Shown here in pieces: positions 44,098 through 56,152 of a stretch of DNA of 64,000 bases. The position numbers and the translations under genes were made by a program. Positions within the stretch are counted from its first letter, which is position 1. Each line of letters starts with the position of its first letter. Under the pieces are notes generated by a model, which was not told the origin of the DNA, made no database searches, and saw nothing but the letters and a program-made list of their open reading frames with translations. Source of the DNA: Erigeron canadensis (lineage: Eukaryota; Streptophyta; Magnoliopsida; Asterales; Asteraceae); NCBI RefSeq assembly GCF_010389155.1, contig NC_057767.1, positions 26,175,723 through 26,239,722 on the forward strand. The letters run 5' to 3'.

Positions 44098-47000
44098 AAC
44101 CATCTTATTGTCTGATGTGCAGGGAGAACCAAGGAAGCCTATTAGTCTTTGGTATGTTGACAGTGGATGCTCTCGGCACATGACAGGGGACAAGAACGTT
44201 TTGTCCAACTATGAAGATGTAAATGGTTCGTACGTTAGTTTCGCTGGTCCCAAGGGCGGCAACATCTCGGGCCAAGGTGATGTTGTCAATGGGAAGATTA
44301 CGCTGGAAAAGGTCAATTATGTGGAACAGTTATCACATAATTTATTAAGTGTTTCTCAGATTTGTGACAAGGTAATACTGTCCATTTAATGAGAAAGAAG
44401 CACTTATATTGAAACCAGGATATGTTATTCCTGAAGACTGGATCCTGCTGAAAGCTCCTAGGAAGAGAGACATCTATGGCCTTGTGTTAGGTGTTGATAA
44501 TCCAGAGGAGACTGTTTGCTTGTTATCAAAAGCAAAGAATCTGAATCTTTGTTATGGCATAGAAGAATGGGACATATCAATTTCCGAAAGATGAATGACA
44601 TTGTCAAACATGGTTTGGTTGAAGGCGTTCCCATGAAGCGGTTTGGAACGGAAGACAAATGTTTACCTTGTCTGAAAGGTAAACAACAAAAGTCTGCACA
44701 TAAACCGAAACAAGAAAATTCTATTGCCAATCCTTTCGAGTTACTTCACATGGATTTATTTGGTCCAGTAAATGTAAGAAGTATCGGTGGGATGTATTAC
44801 TGTTTGGTGGTTACTGATGATTACTCGAGATTCTCATGGGTATTCTTTCTTAAGTCGAAAGACGAAATTCTGCAGATTTTGATAAATCTCTTTGTCGAAA
44901 CTGAAAACATTTATGGAGTTCGTGTTAAGAGAATCAGGAATGACAACGGAACTGAATTCAAGAATAATGTGATGGATGTCTTTTGTTTGTCAAAGGGAAT
45001 TCAACATCAATACAGTTCTCCGTATTAACCACAACAGAATGGAGTTGCTGAAAGGAAGAATAGGACTCTAATCGAGACAGCCAGAACTATGCTTGCAGAT
45101 TCAGGGCTTCCTACTATATTTTGGGCGAAAGTAGTGAATACAGCTTGTCATATTTTTAATAGGGTTACTGTAGTTAAGCGTCATAATAAGACATGTTATG
45201 AGCTTCTACATAAAAAGAAACCGAATTTACAGAATGTTGAACCATTTGGTGTACTGTGTACCTTCTTGAAGTATCTACCTCAGTCAAAGTTTGATTCAAA
45301 GGTTGAAGAGGGATTTCTCATGGGTTATAAACCGGGAACATCAATTCGACGGGTTTACAACAAACAGACCGGCAAAGTTGATTTGGGAACAAATGTCAAG
45401 ATTGTCAGTCATAAGCCCGCTATACATTCTGGAAATGGCAAAAACTTCGATTATGATAGTGTGTTTAGTTCACTACATGGTCCTGATTCTTATTCAGATC
45501 CTGAGACAGTTGATGATATGATTATTTTAAGAGATCACATGGATAATACTCCTATATCTCCGCCTACTCGAAATGTCGATACTACTCCAATCAACGTTCA
45601 GTCTTCTACTGATGTTGATGAAAATGGTAAGGACAAGGATACGACACCAGATTCAGACAATAATGAACCGCAAACACTACACCACCTACTCCATCGAAGG
45701 TTACACTGCCTGATGATGATCCTATTTCTGAAGAATCGGAAGATGAATTCAACTCTCCTGAGTTTCAGATTAGAACAAATTTAGGAGACAGTTTGAATGT
45801 TGATTCGGTTCCTCAATATCGAATTAATAAGGATCACCCTGTTGAAAATATTCTTGGAAATGCTACAGAACCTGTTCGAACTAGAAATCAGTTGAATAAG
45901 GATTTAACTAGTTTGTTCTGTGACGTGACAGACACTGGATTGATAACTGAGTGTTTATATTCTGGTTTCATTTCACAAGTAGAACCTAAGAATGTTAAGG
46001 CAGCACTTCAAGATCCATGTTGGGTTGAAGCTATGCAAGAGGAATTAGCTCAATTTGAAAAACTTGGAGTTTGGGAGTTAGTAGATGTGCCTAGAGGTAA
46101 AGAACCGATTGGAACTCGTTGGGTATATAAATGCAAACGAGATGACAAAGGGATCGTTACCAGAAATAAAGCACGTTTGGTTGTTCAGGGGTTTGCACAA
46201 CGAGAAGGATATGACTATAACGAAACTTTTGCACCAGTTGCTAGGATTGAAGCTATAAGGTTATTTTTAGCTTTTGCAAGTTTCAAAGGTATAAAGGTGT
46301 ATCAGTTAGACGTTAAGAGTGCCTTCTTATATGATGAAGTTAAAGAAGAAATATATGTTTACCAACCACCGGGGTTTGAAGATCCAAATTATACAAGAAG
46401 AGCATATCGACTGGATAAGGCTCTTTATGGATTGCATCAAGCACCCAGAGTGTGGTATGAAAAGTTGTCAACGCACTTGTTGACAAATGGCTTTACAAGA
46501 GGATCGATAGACAACACATTGTTTATCAAGTGGAAGAAGCGAGATTATCTGATTGTACAAGTCTACGTGGATGATATCATTTTGGTTCATCTAATATAAG
46601 ATGTGCAAAGAGTTTGAAATGAGCATGAAAAATGTTTTTGAAATGAGTGCTATGGGGAATTACAATTTTTCCTCGGACTACAAGTAGATCAACGGAAAGA
46701 TGGATTCTTTATTCACCAGTCTAAGTATGTCGATGACATCTTGGAGAGGTTTCAAATGCTAGAGTCCAAGACATATGGTACTCCTATTCAGCAAAATCAT
46801 GGTTTAGGAGTGCTTGATCCGAAAGATGAACTTGTGGATGCAACTTATTATCGTGCTATTATTGGCTCATTGATGTATCTGACTGCTTCGCGTCCAGATA
46901 TTATGTTCGCTGTTTGTCTTTGCGCTAGATTTCAAGCTAGTCCGAAAGAGTCACATTTGACTGCAGCAAAACGTATTCTACGTTATCTTAAGGGAAACCA

Positions 47001-47514
47001 AGGGCTTGGTCTATGGTATCCAATGGGAGGAACGTTTGATTTTGTTGCATATACTGATTCGGATTTTGGCGGTTGTAACAATGACAGAAAGTCTACGACT
47101 GGAGGTTGTCAGTTGTTAGGAGGGAGATTAGTATCGTGGCAATGCAAGAAGCAGACATGTGTTGCTCAGTCTTCATGTGAGGCAAAGTATATGGCTGCTG
47201 GTAGCTGCTGTTCCCAGGTATTGTGGATTCAGCAACAACTTCGTGACTACGGTATGGATTTTCTTGATACTCTATTAGAATAGACAATAAGTCAGCATAG
47301 ACATTACAAATAACCTGTCATGCATAAGGTCACCAAGCATATTGATATTAGACATCATTTCTTGCGTGATTGTGCCCAAAAGAAGTTAATTCATTTGGAA
47401 AAGGTTATAACCGATGATAATTTAGCTGATCTTTATACCAAAGCATTTGATAAGGCTCGATTTGAGAAGTTAATTCTTCTCAATGGGATGAAGAATGCTG
47501 ATTCATATTAAATC
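44078..47514 (+). pseudogene. pol: Inner copia pol, copy 2 (protease-integrase-RT-RNase H)
   Basis: Protease WYVDSGCSRHMTGDKNV; pre-integrase HRRMGHINFRKM with CLPCLKGKQQKSAHK; integrase LLHMDLFGPV, IRNDNGTEFKN, then TAA (45026-45028) before PQQNGVAERKNRTL. After a frame change near 45784 come RT motifs EPIGTRWVYKCKRDDKG, YQLDVKSAFLYDE, YGLHQAPRVWYEK and VQVYVDDIIL; a frame break after that; then YLTASRPDIMFAVCLCARF and RNase H VAYTDSDFGGCNNDRKS, CEAKYMAAGSCC, KHIDIRHHFLRD and ADLYTKAFDKARF. All domains in copia order, with at least five frameshifts or stops. Confidence 0.9.
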
Positions 47515-49560
47515 TCTCAAAGAACTAATTTTGTAAGTTTGTGTCTGTAAATAGCTAGAGTCATAAAAATACAAAAAGAGTTCTTAGTGTCATAAAAACC
47601 ATAAAAATGTGAAAAATGAGAAAATGACAAAAATATAGAGAGATTTAAGTTAATGTTGTCAGATGATTAGAAGTGAGGATACTTAGCTTTTAAGTCTGCT
47701 TAATCGTAATATAACTGCTTAGTTCAGTGATTACAATTTGGGATATATTGGTAGACACAAAGTAGCAAGGTTTCCTTAATCTGAACTTAAATTATACAAT
47801 GTTCTTGTGGGAAACATATTCAGATATATGGCTAAGAATGCTTGCTTTTTAGTAATGAATTGATCTTGTCCTTAAATTTTGTGAAAGATCTAGCATTACT
47901 ATAAGATTTGTTCAATATATAGGCAAAAACCTCTACCAATCATGAGCATGAAAGTTAAATGTGATATTGTTATGCAAATGAAATGAATGAAAATTAAGGG
48001 GCTAATGTGGTCTTTGAGATTCGAACAAGTATGTCCTCGGGGTGTCTTTGTATACCTAGCCTACCTAAAGCTTCCAACTTGGGATAGGTTGTCAGAAAGT
48101 TCGCTACATGGGTCTCATAGGAAATCACGGGTTCCTTATAAATCATGAAATGCAGAAGCAAATAAGTGAAATCACAAAGTAATTAAATTCAGTTATCTAA
48201 ATAGTGTCTCATGATTTGTTAAGGATGTTTTTGAATATACATTGAATTTTTGTTATCTTAGTGCTTGTATCGATTACGGAAGTATATCTGAATGTGGGTC
48301 ACATAAGTTCGCAAACTACTCAATGGCATATTAGGCTACTCGGGTTACATGGTGACTGTCCTTGGCCAGGGTATGTCGAAAGTGTCATAACTCAAAGGAA
48401 ACTGGAAGTACCGAGTGTTTAAGAGGACAAATATACCGGTAATCGTGATTGGATCACTGTTCATAATTAATAATAAGAGAATTATTTCTCACTTGCAGAC
48501 TTATGTAAATGCTAATCTGATCTAATCTGCATAAACTTAAGATTTCTTGTACATAAATAAAGTAGCTTAGTTTTATTTTTATTTTTATTTTATTTTTATT
48601 TTGTTTCTCTTTATTTTTATTCTTGTAATAAGTGTCAGTTTGTGTGTCAAACTAGTTCTTATTACACGAGAGATTTGATAAGCATTAAAAGTCATAATTC
48701 ATAATTCTTAGTGAATTATATAAGTTTTGTTGCTTATGGTATAGATGTTTACAAGATGGATTTTCTAATTAATACATAAGTTGTTTAATTTAGAAAATGA
48801 AATGTTTTGGAAATTGAAAAATCAAAATATTTTTGAATGTGTTTCGAGTAAATTTTTGAAATTTCAATTACTTTTGGTTGCTAAGTATGCTTGACAAACA
48901 TTTGACTTGCCTTAGATTTATTTTATCAATAGGTTAAGATTTTGGTTGCTTTGCATATTTATGATATCTTTATTATTCTTGATGCATTGATGAAGTTTGT
49001 TAAGTGTGCAGGTTACAGATAATAAACTCATTTTAAATGTAATTGAAGGCAGAATTGTTTTTGCTTGTTTGTCAGCCCATAGAATTGTATTGCAACGGAC
49101 AACAAAAGGTGTTTAGAAATTGCTTCTATAGAAATTACAAGTGATACACAAATGATCTGCTTTAATAACCTAAGAATTAGTGTGATAGGTTATAGTTTTA
49201 TTATCAAGATCACAACCTAAGATGTAATGTGATAGGTTGTTGATATGATATTTTGTCATAGATCATACATTAAATGTGTTTTGATGTAAGTTTGTATTTG
49301 TTTGAGTTAAACATCAATGAAGAAATGGTCGTTTTTATGTCAAGATAATAATGTAAGATTTATTTGATACATTATTGTGATGACAAGTTAGTACGGATGA
49401 TTTACGATAGCATATTCGAGTAGATACAGGTTTTCAGTAACGAGTATCTACAGGTTTATGTTTCTGGAATTTCTGGAATTTTTCTTTGTTTACATTTCTG
49501 GAAAATTCACGAAATTTGGCTAAGGAATGAAGCTTTTGTGGTTTAAAAACTGAAAATTCG
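47515..49560 (+). other. Inner copia region between pol and post-pol gene
   Basis: About 2 kb without an ORF, AT-rich, including a TTTTATTTTTATTTTT stretch near 48565-48620. I see no gene or element terminus. It separates RNase H from the promoter-like region of the post-pol gene. Confidence 0.55.
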
Positions 49561-49564
49561 AAAT

Positions 49565-50304
49565 CACCTCGTGCTGACGTCAGCATGCCTCGCGCTGACG
49601 TCAGCATGCCTCGCGCTGACGTCATCACGAAGCTCACGAACTCCGTGTTCGGCCCGGCCCATGTGGATTCGAATATATATATGGGTTATTACTATTCATT
49701 AATTACCATTAATCGAAAATTAACCCTAAATAATCACACGAACTTCGTCTACCTCGCGCCACTATTCATTCGTCTACTTTTCGATCGATTTCCCCTTCTT
49801 TTCATATTAATCATCCTAGTTTGTTGGTAAATACTTGATCTAGGATAGATTATTGATGATTTAACTATGGATTTGAACGATTTTATGTCGTTATAATGCC
49901 CAAATTTTGATTTTGCCTCGCTTGAACGGTAACTCGGACGAACCACAAAATTTGATCTTTGATTTTTTATGATATGGACTTAAATTGTACTTAAAATTGG
50001 ATTAATTAATGTTTAAACATGTTAAATCTAACAAAAAATTAAGTAAACAAGTGTTAAATCCAGATTAATCAAAGAAAATTGTATTTCGGTCACTATTCAC
50101 ACGAAGAACACGAACCAACTTCGTGTTCATCGAATTCGTTTCGATTTTGTTTTCTGGGCATAACACGAACCATAAACAAGTCCAAGATGATGTTTTTGAT
50201 CGATTTTAACATCATATGGAGATGTTTATGTTCTTCGTTTTCTGGGTTCATGCTAAGTTCGTGCTGACGTCACGACGAAGGAGAACTTCCTCGTGATGAC
50301 GTCA
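49565..50304 (+). promoter_or_regulatory. Promoter-like region with TGACGTCA palindromes
   Basis: Three tandem 21-bp units ending in CGCTGACGTCAGCATG put TGACGTCA at 49575-49582, 49596-49603 and 49617-49624. A TATA-like ATATATATAT lies at about 49671-49682, 50 bp downstream. Two further sites lie at 50275-50282 and 50297-50304, the last inside the perfect palindrome TCGTGATGACGTCATCACGA. TGACGTCA is a classic plant bZIP-binding site. The same motif occurs in this element's LTRs. Promoter function is inferred. Confidence 0.5.
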
Positions 50305-50395
50305 TCACGAAGCAGTCGACCAAAACCCTATTTTTTAATTTTCGTTTATTCTAACAATCGTTTTTCTTGTCGTTTTTGTCTGTTTTTGTGCAGGT

Positions 50396-52891
50396 ATGGC
50401 AGGACAAGGTAATAATGCTCGTGTGTTCGTCAAGGAGCACAATGCCGCACTCGATCTCAACATTACGCAGACGGGGTGCACTGCAGAGTTTCATGGTGTC
50501 CTTCAATTTCTTGCACGTTCTCGTGTCCATTTTGCTGTGACAGAGAATCCTCCGTTGGTGATAAGTCTCATTAGAGAGTTCTGGAACTCAGCCCGTTCGG
50601 TGCAGATGGGTGCTCATACATACATACGTACCACTGTTGGGGGACGTTCATTCTCTTTTTCTGCTGGAGACTTACGGACTATTTTACACTTAGGTGATGT
50701 CGCCATAGAACAAGGTCCGACTGAATTCTCTGAGGAATTTTGCGACGGTGCTCTACGTCGTATGGGGTATACTGGAGCTATTTCTCACCCATACTTCAGG
50801 AATCATCTACGTGGCAAATGGAAGCTTCTTGCTTACTATTTGTTGAGGGCCATTAGTCATAGGAGTACAGGCTATGACCAGATGAATATTCAGAACGCTT
50901 CTCAGATGGTTGCCTTAGTGCTGAACAAGCCATACAACTTCTCTCAGTACATTTTTGATAATTTGGAGAGGCAGTTGAGATCATTTGGTACAGACAAGAA
51001 ATTCTTTCTGTTTCCAAGATTTGTGATGATCATAATTCGTCACTTTGCATCTGATTTGCCCTTTGACGGTCCTACGTTCAATCTAGGTCGTCTTACTTAT
51101 TAGGCATTTGCTGAAAGTTTGAAGCACTTGTCAGGAAGGAATGTTCCGATTGAGGTTGATAATCCATCTTTGTTCGGACATTTGCTTAACCCTAACTATG
51201 TTGCTCCTCGACAAGGTTGGGAAGATGAAGTTGCTGTTGCTGCTGGTGATGATGATCAGGCTCAGGATGCTCCTCAAGAAGAAAGAGCTAATCAGTTTGA
51301 GGGACTTAATGATGTTCCTCTGTATGCTGGTGATTTGTAGCATGACTCTGATATGGATGCTCTTATGGAGGATATAGATGATCCTACAAATCTTGTACCA
51401 TCATCTATTGGAGTTTCTACTTCTACCTCTGCTCCAGTTGATGTTGACGTAGGTCCTTCTGAAGTCCCAGTTAATGTTGTTGAGGACTCAGAAGATGATG
51501 AAGAGGAAGAAAGACTGCCAAAGAGAAGAAGAAGACATGCAAGATCTCAGACTGAAGTTGATAGAGAATTTGCTGCATATAGTGAAGCCATGGAGAGGTC
51601 TCATGCACCTGTTGTTGGTGATACTCCAGTAGTTGCTACTTTAAGAGCTTCTGTCTCTGAGGTTTCTACATCTGTGTCTGTTCCTTCTTCTGCTGGTGTT
51701 ACTGTTGGGGAGAGAAGGTCGAGACCAAAGTTTATCATAAGGGGAATTGGTTCTCGTGCACAAGTTGTCACCGAAGCTACCACTGTTACGATTCCTGCTG
51801 TTTCGGAGTCTACAGTTCCGACACTTGTTGCTCCTAGACCTTCGTCTGCTCCTATTCAGGCGACAGTTCCTGTTTCTACTGTCATGGGACGTCTGTTGGT
51901 TCCTCTGCAAAGACCACAGATGCCTCCCACAGGAACTGCTAGTGCTCGTATGCCTTCGTTTGAAGCTGTGATGCCCCCTCCGGTCTCTACATCTGACGTT
52001 GCTTCTACTTCACGTCCACCTGTACCTGTTCAAGTGCAGTTGAGTCGTTTATTTTCAGAAAAGAAGATGTTGGAGATGAGGGTTACAACTTTGGAGAGTC
52101 AGCTAAAGCTCCATGCTGCTAAGCATCAGGAAGAGATGGACATGATGACAGCTCTTGTTCATTCTCTTGGATCTAGACTTGACCAATTCTTGGCTCAAGG
52201 GGGAGATAAAGATGGTTGTAGAGATGATGAGCTTGCAAAGAAGACTAGAGATGATGATCATGAAGATCAAGATCCAGCTCAAGGTCAAGATCAAACACAA
52301 CCAGGTGAGCCAGAAAATCAGGGTCAAGGTCAAGATGCTGATGATGCTGCTGTGGATACAGAGATTGCTGATGTTCAGGGGGAGTCATCAAGACAAAGAG
52401 AGTCAGAGATTGCTGGTATAGCTGGTGCTAGTACTTCTAGGACTCAAGATAAAGGCAAAGCTGTGATGACAACTCCAGATGCAGATCCTGATGATCCAGA
52501 TAACAATGGTGATGGGGAAGATTCCAATTCAGGTAACTCCAATTCTATTTTTGATAGAATAGAAAGGGAGATAGTGAATGATCCTCATAGTACTAAAGAA
52601 AAAGAAAATAGCAAAGGAAAATCTACTCAGGACAGTGAGTCAACTAAGACTGTTTCTACTACCAATGCCTCTACAGAGTCAGATTTGCATCCTTTAATTG
52701 TGCATAGACTAGAAAAGAGATTGGGATATGATCCACAAGCTCATATGAGAGCTAGAGCTGAGATTATGGATTATGATGATTATTATGATCCAGGATCACT
52801 TAGGGATCAAATGAAAGGACAGTCAGAGTTAACTCATACATCTTCAGAGTGCGAGTCAGATTCGGATTCAGATTCGGATTATGAACCTTAG
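50396..52891 (+). pseudogene. Post-pol gene of the inner copia, exon 1
   Basis: A single frame of 832 codons broken only by TAG at 51101 and TAG at 51338. N-terminal globular part (about residues 20-235): VHFAVTENPPLVISLIREFW, DLRTILHLGD, LRGKWKLLAYYLLRAIS, FLFPRFVMIIIRHFASDLPF. The pattern TENP...LI..FW ... W+.L...L ... F.RF is one I recall from large post-pol or hypothetical proteins of Asteraceae copias. Then an acidic, basic (RLPKRRRRHARSQ) and Pro/Ser/Thr/Val-rich stretch, a short coiled coil (SEKKMLEMRVTTLESQLKLH), a Gln/Asp-rich tract and an acidic DSDSDSDYEP end. No transmembrane segment or signal peptide, so not env-like in structure. TTTTTGTGCAG (acceptor-like) ends 2 nt before the ATG. 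Confidence 0.7.
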
Positions 52892-53287
52892 TGCTATTGA
52901 TTTTGTATTTTTAATTGATTACTTGAGTTATAATAACAGTTTAGAGTGTTAATCAAAGTGTTATTCAGCTTAGAATAGTTATCAAAGAATTATTCTGTTC
53001 GGCTTAACATATTGACAGTGTAATTTTAAAATACTCGAGTAATGAAAAATAATGATTATAAGATAAATATAAATGTATGTGTTACATTATATTTAAGATA
53101 TAATATTATTGTTGTAAGTTAAAATAGATAAAGATTATAAAATAAATATTAATGTAATTGTTACATTATATTTATGATATAGTATTATTTATTTTAATTT
53201 CTTTTTATGTATTTATACTACTTTATTATGTCTTGACTTGTGATTTATGTTCTTTATCTTTGTATATGTAAATCGTTTGAATTGCAG
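52892..53287 (+). other. Probable intron of the post-pol gene
   Basis: AT-rich non-coding stretch of about 396 bp ending TTTGAATTGCAG, a good 3' splice site, directly before an open frame. It contains an 80-90 bp tandem duplication (AAGAT.ATAA.ATAAATAT.AATGTA.TGTTACATTATATTTA, 53055-53190). The 5' splice site is not clear, because exon 1 ends with a TAG. Confidence 0.45.
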
Positions 53288-54418
53288 ATAAGCTTCAAAC
53301 AATAGGTGCATTGGACGATCTTGATGCTGAAGAAGATCTAGAAAGTATCGATGATGAAGATTTTGAGGAAGGAGAGTTCATTACTTCGGAAGCTGATAGA
53401 CAAAGGTTGCTTGAGACACCTTATGACTTTGATCGTGTCTTTAATGAAGAAGAAGTCATTCAAGTTGAACCAATAGCTGAAGTAGAACATCTCAATCTCA
53501 ATCCAATCAGAGATAGTCCAGATGAACCTAAAAATGCTGCAAGGTTAAGATTTGCTGTATATGCAAACATAGTCGATGAAGGACATAACAATATTTTTAA
53601 TCTATACTGGAATATAGATGCTACACGAGAGGTTGACCTTGGAAGATTTAATATACCTCTGGTGCAGCAAGATCATGAATTTATTATTGATAGACTAATT
53701 CCAGGTTATAGAGGACATACTGGTTTGATGATACGTGATACGTATAAACCATCGATGTTCTGGGAATATGTCTCAGACAAGGATGCACCCAAATACTTCT
53801 CAGTGATTCAAAGTTGGTTCTATGATCACATAATCAAATTGTTTATTATCAAGAGAAAAGAGGGTTGCCAGTCTATGTCAATAAGTCGAAGACATTTCCA
53901 CTCTCTCAGTGATTCAGATATGATAGATCTGGGAAGACACTGGTTCGTTAATCTTCAAAGCAATGGACTTGCAGATTTCTACTGGAATAGATTCAGAGAT
54001 GAAAGAATTAAGCATTTCAGTGCTAGAGGTCTGAAGCCAGAAGAAAGGTTGATAAAGCCAACACCTTTGAAGAAGATTAAGAATCCAGATGGCACATTTA
54101 GGTTTGTTCAAAGAAGAATTAAATGTGTTAAGAAGGTTCCCGCTATCAGATGGGATCAAGACATGCTGACGGAGATGACATTTTGGCTGACAGATATCAA
54201 GTCAGGCGAAGCACAGATGTTTGTAGATGTTGCTACGCATATATGATCCAATGCAGGTTGTCAATTTGTCAAGAGGTGATCAAAGAAGACTTTTGGATAT
54301 ACCTTGCTCAGCTGTAGATTTTTGGAGAGTAGAGGAAAGACGCTATCGCAACATTCTCGCACACTGTTTGCAAGAGAGAATTCATGCGAATAGTATCAGA
54401 CTTTTGTTTAATGGATAA
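53288..54418 (+). pseudogene. Post-pol gene of the inner copia, exon 2
   Basis: The frame is open from just after the acceptor: an acidic start (LDDLDAEEDLESIDDEDFEE), then an unrecognised domain: LRFAVYANIVDEGHNNIFNL, FWEYVSDKDAPKYFSVIQSW, MSISRRHFHSLSDSDMIDLG, WNRFRDERIKHFSARGLKPE, IRWDQDMLTEMTFW. A 17-bp deletion at about 54230 (relative to 55891) shifts frame; the end (YDPMQV, LSRGDQRRLLDIPCSAVDFW, ERRYRNILAHC) follows in 54246-54418. No family assigned and no membrane segment. It lies just before the purine tract (about 54470) and LTR B. Confidence 0.65.
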
Positions 54419-54468
54419 GATTTGAAGTTCAAGTTTTGAAAACTTTAAAGAGATCTAGTTGCAATCAT

Positions 54469-54478
54469 CAAGGGGGAG
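54469..54478 (+). other. Polypurine tract before LTR B
   Basis: AAGGGGGAG followed by TC and then the LTR start TGTAGATGCAG at 54481. The equivalent before LTR C is AAGTGGGAG, with one purine changed. Confidence 0.8.
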
Positions 54479-54480
54479 TC

Positions 54481-55135
54481 TGTAGATGCAGATTCGGTGT
54501 GACAATCGCAATGTAGATTTGATTATCGTTTATGTTTTAGGAACTATGTTTGTAATCATTTAAATAAGAACTTGTGTTGATATTTAATGATTACGTTTGA
54601 ACTTCAATATTATATCTGTTTATGTTTTGCATTGTGTGTGTGTGTTATATATTGTGTTATATATTGTCGTAGAACACTTAAACGGTGATTGAATGTTATG
54701 TACGAGTCAAACAAAGTCAAACAAAGAACTAAAGGTCGTCTCTCGTGCTGAGGTCATCAGCATGTAGGATGAACCTCGTGCTGACGTCAGCACGAGGTAG
54801 AACGATTAGTTATTGTTTCGGGCCTAATACGTAATTAAGGCCTAAGCCCACACGATCCAATATGTAACTAGTATAAATACAAGACCTAATCTACGGAATT
54901 AGGTTAATCATTTTCGAAATCTTGAGAGTTATTTACGAATTTACGATCTAAGGTTAATTGTTACTTTGTGTAACCTCTTACACGAACCACAAGCCTTGTG
55001 CATCTCCTTGGGTTGGTTAATTGCTCATTAATCAACGAAAGGCAATAGTAATCTAGTTATCTCAAGAGGATTCCGCACTCTTGACATAACGAATCACATG
55101 TTATTACGATCCACGCAACAATAGGGCACCTTACA
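54481..55135 (+). repeat. Inner copia LTR B (middle)
   Basis: 655 bp, TGTAGATGC to CCTTACA. TGACGTCA at 54782-54789 in a palindrome and TATAAATA at about 54872. It lacks a segment of about 30 bp around GCAGGTACAAGAA present in LTRs A and C, and has more differences from either than they have from each other. Confidence 0.92.
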
Positions 55136-56152
55136 AGTGGTATCAGAGCCCTAAGGTTGATTACCAGAAGGTTTAAGATCGTTTGATTAGCTATTGATTG
55201 CAATTTCGTTCGAAATTCGAGTTAATTCGACTCTTCGTGCTCTCCTCCGTGTGTTACTTCGTGCTTACATCAGCACGAGGTATACTTTGTGTTCGTGTTC
55301 ACGTCATCTGTTAACTCCGTGTTAACTTCGTGCCACGTCAGTGCTAACCACTCTTCGTGACTTAGGTCATGACTAGTGCTTCGTGTTAGCTTCGTGCCGC
55401 GTATTCTTCGTACTTCGTGTGACGTGTACTTCGTGGATGATCACAGAAATACTTCTCAGTGATTCAAAGTTGGTTCTATGATCACAGAATCAAATTGTTT
55501 ATTATCAAGAGAAAGGAGGGTTGCCAGTACATGTCAATAAGTCGAAGACATTTCCACTCTCTCAGTGATTCAGACATGATAGATTTGGGAAGACACTGGT
55601 TCGTTAATCTTCAGAGCAATGGACTTGCAGATTTCTACTGGAATAGATTCAGAGATGAAAGAATTAAGTATTTCAGTGATAGAGGTCTGAAGCCAGAAGA
55701 AAGGTTGATAAAGCCAACACCTTTGAAGAAGATTAAGAATCCCGATGGCACATTTTGATTTGTCCAGAGAAGAGTTAAATGTGTTAAGAAGGTTCCCGCT
55801 ATCAGATGGGATCAAGACATGCTGACAGAGATGACATTTTGGGAGATAGATATCAAGTCAGGCGAAGCACAGATGTTTATTGATGATTCAAAGAAACAGA
55901 TGTTGCTACGTATGTATGATCCAATGCAGGTTTTCAATTTGTCAAGAGGTGATCAAAGAAGACTTTTGGATACACCTTGTTCAGCTGTGGATTTTTGGAG
56001 AGTTGAGGAAAGACGCTATCGCAACATTCTCGCACATTGTTTGCTAGAGAGAATTCATGCGAATAGCACAAGACTTTTGTTTAATGGATAATTTTGAAGT
56101 TCAAGTTTTGAAGACTTTAAAGAGATCTAGTTGCAATCGTCAAGTGGGAGTC
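55136..56152 (+). pseudogene. Truncated internal region between LTR B and LTR C
   Basis: Starts with a primer-binding site (TGGTATCAGAGCC, 55138) and about 300 bp of CGTG-rich leader. At about 55447 it jumps directly to the last third of post-pol exon 2 (YFSVIQSW equivalent). 55459-55758 and 55819-56091 repeat the exon 2 C-terminal domain, broken by TGA at 55756 where the first copy has Arg. This copy retains the 17 bp lost in the first (DSKKQM). A leader-to-3'-end deletion derivative that kept both ends needed for replication. Confidence 0.8.

Noticed and set aside
50396..54418. Calling the post-pol gene an envelope gene
   Set aside because: No signal peptide, no transmembrane segment and no fusion-peptide-like stretch; position alone does not justify it.
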